A stretch of DNA of 5,377 bases from Anaerolineales bacterium (GTDB taxonomy: Bacteria; Chloroflexota; Anaerolineae; Anaerolineales; Villigracilaceae): assembly GCA_016789205.1 (NCBI GenBank), contig JAEURF010000057.1, positions 3,381-8,757 of the forward strand. The letters are read 5' to 3'. Below are positions 1-5,377 of the stretch, piece by piece. The number at the start of each line of letters is the position of its first letter. Position 1 is the stretch's first letter. The position numbers were made by a program, and so were the translations under genes. Under the pieces are notes generated by a model. The model was not told where the DNA came from, did no database searches, and saw only the letters and a list, made by a program, of their open reading frames with translations.

Positions 1-1
1 G

Positions 2-391
2 GTGATTGATTATCTTTTCTTTTCGGGAATTTCCGATTTTCTTGAAACGGATTTTTTGGGGATGGTTTCAATCGTTTTAACTAGCAGTGTGATTATATTT
101 GCCGTGCTTTCGTTTTTTATGGCAAAGGGATTAATCACCCGTGCTGGGCTATTTTCTAATATTAAATTATTCTTTGCTGGATTAGTATTGCTGGGCTTGT
201 TGATGTTTGGCATTGTCCAATTAGATAATTACATTTACGGTATTCTTTTAGATGAAGCAGGGATTGATACAGGCTTCACGTTTACTTACTTCGGCACATT
301 GATTTATCTATTGGGACTTGCCTTGTTAGCAATTGTGTACTTCAGAAATCGGCTAGATATGAAACGCTGGTTTCCCTCTAAGAAAAAATAA
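2..391 (+). CDS. Small protein with three membrane segments, unrecognised family (5' end uncertain)
   Basis: The frame opens with a GTG at the second base of the window and encodes 129 residues, so the true start may lie outside and no ribosome binding site can be judged. An ATG at 62-64 (residue 21) is another candidate, but it would begin directly at the first membrane segment. Hydrophobic helices are visible at about residues 21-41, 55-75 and 95-114. They are joined by a short basic loop (about 42-54) and a more polar loop with acidic residues (about 84-94). The tail is strongly basic (RNRLDMKRWFPSKKK), which by the positive-inside rule puts the C-terminus in the cytoplasm. I do not recognise the family and no catalytic motif is visible. 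The next gene starts 3 nt after the stop codon, so the two are very probably co-transcribed. That it is a real gene is fairly sure; its function is unknown. Confidence 0.75.
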   Translation: MIDYLFFSGISDFLETDFLGMVSIVLTSSVIIFAVLSFFMAKGLITRAGLFSNIKLFFAGLVLLGLLMFGIVQLDNYIYGILLDEAGIDTGFTFTYFGTLIYLLGLALLAIVYFRNRLDMKRWFPSKKK

Positions 392-394
392 TTT

Positions 395-865
395 ATGACC
401 GAACCAATTGTCTTAACCTCCGAAAGCCCGATTTTAAGTAAACTTGACTTCAAACCGTATCGTAATACGGCTGTGCGCCGTGTTAAGCCGTTTTTGCCTG
501 CTCCGCATGAGCCTCAAACAAAGGAAGTCAAAACGCCATGGGGGGCAACCTTAATCGCCAAAAACGGAGACATGTTATTAAGTGAAATTGATAAGCCCGA
601 TGATGTTTGGCCCGTAGACCCTGATATTTTTGATAAAGCCTACATTGTTACAGAACCAGGCTATTGTATGAAACGTGCTGTCACAATGCTCGTGCCAATG
701 CGAGATATAACAGGTGGCGATGAAAATCGTTTGGTGACGGTTGAATCGCTAGAAGGACCGCAAACTGTCCGTGCGGGTGATTTTTATCTCGCCAAAGGCG
801 TAAAAGGTGAAATTTGGTCTTATCCAAATGAAAAAGTGGAAGCCATCATGAAACCCGTCGAGTAG
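395..865 (+). CDS. PGDYG-like small soluble protein with two similar segments
   Basis: This 156-residue protein has no signal peptide or membrane segment. It starts at an ATG 3 nt after the upstream stop with no good Shine-Dalgarno sequence, only an A-rich stretch, which fits translational coupling to the upstream membrane gene. Two segments resemble each other: about residues 48-84 (PWGATLIAKNGDMLL, then VWPVDPDIFDKAYIV) and about 120-151 (EGPQTVRAGDFYLAKG, then WSYPNEKVEAIM). Each has a Gly-Asp turn followed by hydrophobics, then an aromatic/Pro step, then a short helix. This resembles the PGDYG domain, a small uncharacterised module often encoded with other enzymes. The assignment is by eye and tentative, and no function is claimed. 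The last four codons (Lys-Pro-Val-Glu) form the left arm of the terminator hairpin, and the TAG stop is its loop. Confidence 0.8.
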   Translation: MTEPIVLTSESPILSKLDFKPYRNTAVRRVKPFLPAPHEPQTKEVKTPWGATLIAKNGDMLLSEIDKPDDVWPVDPDIFDKAYIVTEPGYCMKRAVTMLVPMRDITGGDENRLVTVESLEGPQTVRAGDFYLAKGVKGEIWSYPNEKVEAIMKPVE

Positions 866-884
866 CTCGACGGGTTTTTGTTTT
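851..884 (+). terminator. Rho-independent terminator overlapping the gene end
   Basis: A perfect 12-bp stem pairs 851-862 (AAACCCGTCGAG) with 866-877 (CTCGACGGGTTT). The 3-nt loop at 863-865 is the TAG stop codon of the preceding gene. The right arm runs into a T tract, TTTTT at 875-879, then G, then TTTT. The U tract lies on the right, so the hairpin is oriented to end the forward transcript. Read in reverse, the hairpin is followed by only three T and then mixed sequence, so it should be a weak terminator at best for the converging reverse operon. Confidence 0.93.
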
Positions 885-910
885 AATTCATCAATTGCAG
901 GCTGATTAAC

Positions 911-3370
911 TTAATTTTTCTTGACAGGCTTTTTTAGAATAGGGCGTGGTGGCGGCGTATTATGTGAAGCGGCATCTTTGATAATTTCGCTTAACGCATT
1001 ATCAATCACACTATAAATATATTTTGATGTGTTGATGGTTTCAATTTTTCCGCCGGTATCGCGCATCAATTCCACCATGTGACGGGTGAGTTTTGCATCT
1101 CGGTCTTTGATTTGCCCGCCGACGCCGTTCCAGACTGCAATCAATGTTACTTTTGATATGCCGCGTCGAAGCGAAGAATATAATGCCCAACGATTGTTTC
1201 TTTCGTATGGGTCATCGCCTTCTTTAGGCTCTCCGACATTTTCAAGTTGATAGAATTCTTCCACCAATGGATGACTGCGAATCTTGTAGAAGCGGTCTAC
1301 CCAATTATCACCACATGGAGAAACAAACTCGCGAATATATTTTGCCTCTGCTAACGGCAGATGTAAATCAACCCGAATGCCTTTTTCAATACACAATTCA
1401 GCAAAAATAATTTCGCTCCCAGCCGATAACCCAGCTAGAAATGCCCTATCACTAGGCTTGGCATGGAGTTTTTCAAGAACTTTGTTGAGTTCGTGCCGTA
1501 TTTCATTTTCTTTATTGGCAGGGAAGTTTTTCTTATCTTTCCCAGGATAATCCACCATATAGCCAGCAAATAGAAAAGATTGCCCATCTTGACTTTTGCG
1601 GGATTTTCTTCGCGCTTTCTTAGACGAAGACTGTTTGTCAATGCCTGCAACGCGGTCAACTTCTTCCTCTAGTATCTCAATCGCCGCTTTGACGTATGGC
1701 GTGCGCATGTCTAATGCGAGCAATATTTCTAATTGAGCAAGCGAGGCTTGCAAAAAGAATAAGTTGCGTCTTGAGGCGGTCAGCGCCTTTCTATAAGAAC
1801 GAACAACCGCGGCGATATTATCTGCAGTAAGCACGCGCAACTCTGCTAATGAAATAAGAGTCCAATAATCGGCGGTATCAATATCTACTTTTGTTTCAAG
1901 TGCAAATATCAAAGCGCCTCTTAATTCAGAAAACTCTGAACGGATACGGGTAATATCGGGGTCTGGGTCTTGTGCATTATCAAAACGGTCTGCGAGATGA
2001 ATGGCAATGGCTGAAAGCGTGAGCGCATTGACTCCAGGATAATAATTATTCAAGTCAATGCGATAGCCTTTGAGATATGTATCCACTGACTTAATCAACC
2101 AGTGATAGGCATCGAAAGAGGCTCGTAGGCGTTGCTTTTTAGTGGGTATGTCTTTCCAAGACACAGTCCACATTTCTTTATAGATGCGACCTAAATAAGA
2201 AATCGCCTCACTGTCATTCGGGAAATCAGTCAGTAAACTTTCAATTTTTACAATTGCCTCATCTACTCGTCCAATGCGGTTTAGATGAAACGCTTCTTTA
2301 CGGCGAAAATCTAAATTGCTTGAATTAACTTCTAAGCCTTTACGATATTGCGCCAATGCCAGTTCATTGCGCCCTAAGTTAGCAAGTGCATTGCCTGCTT
2401 CACCAATCGCTTCTTCCTTAATCAGCGGATTGCGAATTTCTTCAGTGAGCAAAAGGATGTCACCAATTCTTTTTTGGCGTTGTGCTACTGTAACGCGTTG
2501 TTTCCATTCATTATATTCACGCCAGAAGCCAGTTGCTAAAGGCGTGCGTAAAGATTTTCTATCTGGTTCTTGTAAGCCAGAAAGTAAATTGAAAATCGGG
2601 CTGTGAATCGCATCACGGTCTGAACCCCAAGTATCTTTTGCCATGCGTGCAATCGCTTGAATATCATTCTTCAAATGTTCAGGGTCTGGCACGCCTTCGG
2701 CTGTGATGTGATAAGGCAGTGTGCGCACATTGAAAACATCAAACGGCATATATGCCCGCCCAGCTTGAATGTGCATCACGCCGCGTTTTCGAAATGCGTG
2801 GCGAATACCTAATTCATAATATGCATTCGCATTGTCAATGCTTAAGTCGCAGAGGACGAGGTCAGCAAGCAGAAGTTCTTGAAACATGTCGGTCAGGATG
2901 TCGCCAGAGGCGGTTTCTTCATCAGCCCGAAAAGGTTCAAACCCGGCTTCTTCTAACGCAGGCTTAATCATCTTTTTATAAATCGCATTGAAATCATACA
3001 ACGCGCCATCTGAACCTTTCTTTTTTCCGAAGGGCATGACGATAAATGCGTGCGGGCGAATCTCATTGCGAAGTTTATTAGACTCTTGTTCTTGATTTGG
3101 AGAAGCCGCCTCTTCCTGGACTTTTGGCTTGGGGTCTTCACCTACATTTTTATTTCCATTTGAATCTTGAGATGCATTCGACTTTGGTTCTGTTACTGTA
3201 ATCGCGGCGGTAACAGGTTCAACTTTTTTTTCTGGCGTGATATTTGTTGTTCCGTTCGTCATTGGAACTCCTTCGTTGGTCTTGCTTCTAAACCATGCAA
3301 ACAGGCGTTCGAGAAAACTATTTTTTTTCTCAACCGTTTCTACCTGCTTTGCAGTGATATTTTTTTGCAC
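911..3370 (-). CDS. DRHyd (nucleoside deoxyribosyltransferase-like) - TPR-S - SLOG-like multidomain protein
   Basis: Predicted cytoplasmic nucleotide-signal or sensor protein of 819 residues from a GTG start. Residues 1-36 contain a possible amphipathic helix (SFLERLFAWFRSK). Residues 37-104 are polar low complexity and probably disordered. Residues about 105-225 match the nucleoside 2-deoxyribosyltransferase-like fold: HAFIVMPFG near the start, ADLVLCDLS (Asp175), then NANAYYELG, whose Glu186 is at the position of the catalytic nucleophile in that superfamily. Residues about 280-575 are helical repeats with the YYPGVNALTL signature (443-452) of the TPR-S/'TRAFs-binding' domain, known from prokaryotic conflict proteins and animal ASK kinases. 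A Lys/Arg-rich spacer (about 584-592) leads to a Rossmannoid C-terminal domain (about 597-800) with a small-residue loop (FLAGLSAGSEIIFAE) followed by VDLHLPL, resembling SLOG nucleotide-binding domains. The gene starts 6 nt after the SLATT gene. A second start at 3262 (Met37) has a better Shine-Dalgarno site. Domain calls are from motifs; the substrate is unknown. Confidence 0.9.
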   Translation of the reverse strand: MQKNITAKQVETVEKKNSFLERLFAWFRSKTNEGVPMTNGTTNITPEKKVEPVTAAITVTEPKSNASQDSNGNKNVGEDPKPKVQEEAASPNQEQESNKLRNEIRPHAFIVMPFGKKKGSDGALYDFNAIYKKMIKPALEEAGFEPFRADEETASGDILTDMFQELLLADLVLCDLSIDNANAYYELGIRHAFRKRGVMHIQAGRAYMPFDVFNVRTLPYHITAEGVPDPEHLKNDIQAIARMAKDTWGSDRDAIHSPIFNLLSGLQEPDRKSLRTPLATGFWREYNEWKQRVTVAQRQKRIGDILLLTEEIRNPLIKEEAIGEAGNALANLGRNELALAQYRKGLEVNSSNLDFRRKEAFHLNRIGRVDEAIVKIESLLTDFPNDSEAISYLGRIYKEMWTVSWKDIPTKKQRLRASFDAYHWLIKSVDTYLKGYRIDLNNYYPGVNALTLSAIAIHLADRFDNAQDPDPDITRIRSEFSELRGALIFALETKVDIDTADYWTLISLAELRVLTADNIAAVVRSYRKALTASRRNLFFLQASLAQLEILLALDMRTPYVKAAIEILEEEVDRVAGIDKQSSSKKARRKSRKSQDGQSFLFAGYMVDYPGKDKKNFPANKENEIRHELNKVLEKLHAKPSDRAFLAGLSAGSEIIFAELCIEKGIRVDLHLPLAEAKYIREFVSPCGDNWVDRFYKIRSHPLVEEFYQLENVGEPKEGDDPYERNNRWALYSSLRRGISKVTLIAVWNGVGGQIKDRDAKLTRHMVELMRDTGGKIETINTSKYIYSVIDNALSEIIKDAASHNTPPPRPILKKPVKKN
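3268..3273 (-). promoter_or_regulatory. Strong Shine-Dalgarno site for an internal start (Met37)
   Basis: On the reverse strand AAGGAG lies 5 nt before an in-frame ATG at 3262-3260. It is a closer match to the consensus than the site in front of the annotated GTG. Either the true start is here, giving 783 residues and leaving a 114-nt gap after the SLATT gene, or two protein forms are made. Confidence 0.55.
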
Positions 3371-3376
3371 GAACCT

Positions 3377-4696
3377 TTATCCTTTAACTTCACTAGTTTT
3401 CGGATAGCGTGATAACAACTCATTGATGACCGGACGTGGGGTGTTTTGACCAACTTCTATTTCTTGATAATCTTCAGCGATTTGTTCAAGTGAAGATGAA
3501 AGCCCAAGTTTCTCTGCAATTTTTTGTGAAAATTCTTGAATGGCATCTCGCATGGCGGCGAGTTCGGCTCGCACAATTTCAGAAGAGGCTTCTTTTGCCA
3601 ATGTATTGAGTGCATCTTCAAAGGTTTCGCTCAAACTTTCATTGGCTTCATATAATTTTCCAGTAGTAAAGTCAATTACAGAATCTTCAAGCGATTGTTT
3701 CAAGCGGCGGTCAGATTCGCGTGCTTCTTTGATAACACGATTGACGAGACCAGCTTCTTCTTCAAGGTCTTTATCTTTGAGCGCTTCTTGCATGGCTTTA
3801 ATGTATTCTACATTTTGACCCCAAAGAATTTCTTCAGCAGAGCGTACCAATTTGAAGAATTCAGTTGTATTTTTATCTTCATAACTTAAGTTATGCCAGT
3901 GGTTATAGAGGATTTCTAATTCCATCACTACTTTGCTGTAATTTCGGATGGTTAAATCATAATTACGAAGTTCTTGCCAGCCGATGAACGCGGCTGTGAA
4001 AGATGCCGCAAGTGCTGTCCACAAGGGTAAAAATACTGCTAGTAACGCGCCAGCCACACCCGACAATAAAATTAACACTTGTAAGCGAACTCTGCCTTGT
4101 TGCGCTTCGCTCACTTTGTTAATGTGCCACTTGAGTTGAGATTCTAGCCTGTACTTTAAGTAGTCATCTCCATTAATGTCGTGATAGCCAGCATCAGTTG
4201 ACGGGTCATCTGGTGAATAATGAGGTGGTATTTTCCCTTCATAAGGCGGGATGATTAACTCTCCATTCATGCCACGATAGACAGAACGTTGAATTTCTGC
4301 TAAGCGATTTTCTAACCAGTTATTACGATTCTTCTCATTTTGTAAAACGGTGCGGTAGATATAAATTTCTTTTAATACTTCTTCTGCACCTGCACGCGAT
4401 ACTAACCAATCTCCACTGGCGAGGAATTTTGTGCCGTAAGCGGCTAATGCTGAAGCAACAATCGGTGTAAGCACCAGGAAAAATCTCAAGATTGTATTGA
4501 GCAGGCTTGCCTCAGACGGAACTGTAGTAACAACAAGGGCAAGAAAAGTTGCGACGATTCCTAGTATCGTAACCCAGCGCCTTAGGTTTAAATTTGCTTT
4601 CTTTCTTTTTCTTGAATAGGCACTCAATTGTGCATAGCGCATCCATGCAATTTGGAGAATAGGGGTTGGTTCTTGATATTCGGCTTGTGGTTCCAT
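3377..4696 (-). CDS. Double SLATT/DUF4231-type membrane protein, predicted pore-forming effector
   Basis: Integral membrane protein of 439 residues. An upstream in-frame ATG at 4729 would overlap the previous gene by 19 nt. The ATG at 4696 is chosen because GGAGAGG (4711-4705) stands 8 nt before it and directly follows the upstream stop. Two similar modules are visible. Module A (about 15-160) begins with a Trp/Tyr/Arg-rich helix, then hydrophobic helices at about 42-60 and 66-88, then a long amphipathic helix (WLENRLAEIQRSVY). Module B (about 178-300) has the DUF4231 layout: YLKYRLESQLKWHINK, a helix pair at about 203-223 and 225-240, then LRNYDLTIRNYSKVVMELE. This matches SLATT domains (SMODS- and SLOG-associating 2TM effectors), predicted to perforate membranes when triggered by a nucleotide signal. 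Residues about 270-415 form a charged helical, probably coiled-coil, tail. The TPR-S/SLOG-like gene follows after 6 nt, matching that predicted partnership. The family is fairly sure; pore formation is a prediction. Confidence 0.88.
   Translation of the reverse strand: MEPQAEYQEPTPILQIAWMRYAQLSAYSRKRKKANLNLRRWVTILGIVATFLALVVTTVPSEASLLNTILRFFLVLTPIVASALAAYGTKFLASGDWLVSRAGAEEVLKEIYIYRTVLQNEKNRNNWLENRLAEIQRSVYRGMNGELIIPPYEGKIPPHYSPDDPSTDAGYHDINGDDYLKYRLESQLKWHINKVSEAQQGRVRLQVLILLSGVAGALLAVFLPLWTALAASFTAAFIGWQELRNYDLTIRNYSKVVMELEILYNHWHNLSYEDKNTTEFFKLVRSAEEILWGQNVEYIKAMQEALKDKDLEEEAGLVNRVIKEARESDRRLKQSLEDSVIDFTTGKLYEANESLSETFEDALNTLAKEASSEIVRAELAAMRDAIQEFSQKIAEKLGLSSSLEQIAEDYQEIEVGQNTPRPVINELLSRYPKTSEVKG
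3380..3385 (-). promoter_or_regulatory. Shine-Dalgarno candidate for the GTG start at 3370
   Basis: On the reverse strand AAAGGA, inside the last codons of the SLATT gene, ends 9 nt before the GTG at 3370-3368. The placement overlapping the upstream stop region fits coupled translation. A second purine run, AAAGG, sits only 3 nt before the GTG, which is too close to be ideal. Confidence 0.45.
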
Positions 4697-4704
4697 GTTT
4701 GTAT

Positions 4705-4711
4705 CCTCTCC
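4705..4711 (-). promoter_or_regulatory. Shine-Dalgarno site that decides the SLATT gene start
   Basis: On the reverse strand GGAGAGG overlaps the last base of the SH3b gene's TAG stop and ends 8 nt before the ATG at 4696-4694. It is a strong match at good spacing, and it makes the upstream ATG at 4729, which lies inside the preceding gene, unlikely as the start. Confidence 0.75.
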
Positions 4712-5377
4712 TACCGCGCTACAAACCACGCAGCGATGTAGCCTTCGTGAGTTGAATCTTTGACTTTAATCCACTGGTTGTTTGCGCCAATTTTTGATTC
4801 TCCGCCCGCTTCAGTGATGGTAAATTCATAACCAATCGGCACGCGCTTGATTAAACTAGCATCACTAACGACGGGTTGGTTGCGCAATGAAACCGCTTCA
4901 GCAGTTGTTTTCACTTTGACAGGTCCGCTGGAGGATGAAGTTGTGTTATTGGCTTGTGCCGTAGAACCACCAGCATACTTGACATACCAAGCCGCAACAT
5001 AGCCTTCTTTTTTATTAGCATCCCGGACTTTAATCCATTGATTTTCTACGCCAACTTTTGGAATGGCTTGCTCGGCAGGTTCAAGGCTGATGAGTTGTTC
5101 TGTGGGTTGCACGTAACGAATTAAGTTATCTGTTGCGACGATGGGTTTGCTACGCAGTGAAATTTGTGTGGTGGGATATAACGCCAAAGCACCTGCTGGA
5201 ACTGGAGCAGGAGATGGGGAGTTGCTTGGCTTTGGCGATGAACTTGGTGTAGGTGAAGTAGAAGGCGTAGGTGATGAAGCAGGTGTACTTGTAGATGAAG
5301 AGGCGGTCACTTTTTTATCTGACACATACCAAGCGGCTACAAATCCTTGTTGACCTGTGGGGTCTTGCACTTGAATC
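4711..5377 (-). CDS. SH3b-repeat protein with Ser/Thr/Pro linker, 3' part (truncated by the right edge)
   Basis: The frame stays open to the right edge and 221 residues are visible. The GTG at 5370 is an internal Val, because the sequence around it (IQVQDPTGQQGFVAAWYV) is the end of a repeat also seen as WIKVRDANKKEGYVAAWYV and WIKVKDSTHEGYIAAWFV. Counting from that Val, there is the tail of one repeat (to about 17), a Ser/Thr/Pro linker (about 22-58), a full repeat (about 60-132), a short Gly/Ser/Thr/Asn linker (about 134-149) and a last full repeat (about 150-219). Each full repeat has a YPTTQISLRSKP- or TTAEAVSLRNQP-like start, as in bacterial SH3 (SH3b) domains. Such domains usually act outside the cytoplasm by binding peptidoglycan or other ligands, and the linker suits an exported or surface protein. 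Any signal peptide or catalytic domain lies outside the window. The SLATT gene starts 14 nt after its stop, so they are probably co-transcribed. Confidence 0.85.
   Translation of the reverse strand, partial: IQVQDPTGQQGFVAAWYVSDKKVTASSSTSTPASSPTPSTSPTPSSSPKPSNSPSPAPVPAGALALYPTTQISLRSKPIVATDNLIRYVQPTEQLISLEPAEQAIPKVGVENQWIKVRDANKKEGYVAAWYVKYAGGSTAQANNTTSSSSGPVKVKTTAEAVSLRNQPVVSDASLIKRVPIGYEFTITEAGGESKIGANNQWIKVKDSTHEGYIAAWFVAR
5215..5286 (-). repeat. 18-nt tandem repeat coding a TPxSSP hexapeptide
   Basis: Four consecutive 18-nt units inside the SH3b gene encode TPASSP, TPSTSP, TPSSSP and KPSNSP. A fifth, degenerate unit (SPAPVP) runs to 5197. The units differ at several bases, so this is an aged repeat forming an extended Pro-rich spacer between SH3b domains. 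Copy number may vary between strains. Confidence 0.75.

Noticed and set aside
851..877. Hairpin as an efficient terminator for the reverse operon
   Set aside because: On the reverse strand the stem is followed by only three T and then mixed sequence, so there is no proper U tract.
2316..2606. Forward open frames inside the large reverse genes (also at 2752-2967, 3167-3412, 3540-3818 and 5141-5353)
   Set aside because: They lie wholly or almost wholly within well-supported reverse genes, and their translations are low complexity or lack recognisable domains.
2696..3058. TIR domain reading of the N-terminal domain of the 819-residue protein
   Set aside because: The MPFG, ADLVLCDLS and NANAYYELG blocks fit the deoxyribosyltransferase-like family better than TIR, although both are alpha/beta folds used in conflict systems.
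4694..4729. ATG at 4729 as the start of the SLATT gene
   Set aside because: It would overlap the SH3b gene by 19 nt. The ATG at 4696 has a strong Shine-Dalgarno site at 8 nt, just after the upstream stop.
4711..5370. GTG at 5370 as the true start of the SH3b gene
   Set aside because: The codon is a Val inside a repeat end that matches the two later repeats, and the frame stays open upstream to the edge. The gene is truncated by the window.

Overview
This window has the layout of an accessory region in a bacterial chromosome or contig. It holds two short forward genes (2-865) that run into a strong intrinsic terminator (851-884). Facing them is a reverse-strand, operon-like run of three genes that fills 911 to the right edge. 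No RNA genes, transposases, CRISPR repeats or attachment sites are visible. The modest GC content, the SH3b protein with a Ser/Thr/Pro linker and the conflict-type genes suggest a free-living bacterium with a complex lifestyle. Chloroflexota (Anaerolineae-like) is my best guess and cyanobacteria are possible. This is a low-confidence impression; there is no marker gene.

Forward side: a small protein with three membrane segments (2-391, possibly cut by the left edge) is followed after 3 nt by a 156-residue soluble protein with two similar PGDYG-like segments (395-865). The stop codon of the second gene is the apical loop of its own terminator hairpin.

Reverse side, in transcription order: (1) the 3' part of an SH3b-repeat protein, open at the right edge and ending at 4711; (2) a 439-residue four-helix membrane protein with two SLATT/DUF4231-type 2TM modules and a long helical tail, start reassigned to 4696; (3) an 819-residue multidomain protein (911-3370) with an N-terminal nucleoside-deoxyribosyltransferase-like (DRHyd-type) domain with its key Glu intact, a central TPR-S ('TRAFs-binding') domain, and a C-terminal SLOG-like Rossmannoid domain. 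Spacings of 14 and 6 nt and the Shine-Dalgarno sites at the junctions argue for one transcript.

The most interesting reading is that the reverse genes form a nucleotide-centred conflict or stress-response cassette. The DRHyd/TPR-S/SLOG protein would sense or make a nucleotide-derived signal and the SLATT protein would be the membrane-perforating effector. The SH3b protein may be an envelope-side partner or just a neighbour. The domain pairing follows predictions from comparative genomics of SLATT, SLOG and TPR-S systems. The exact three-gene combination, and any defence role, is inference.
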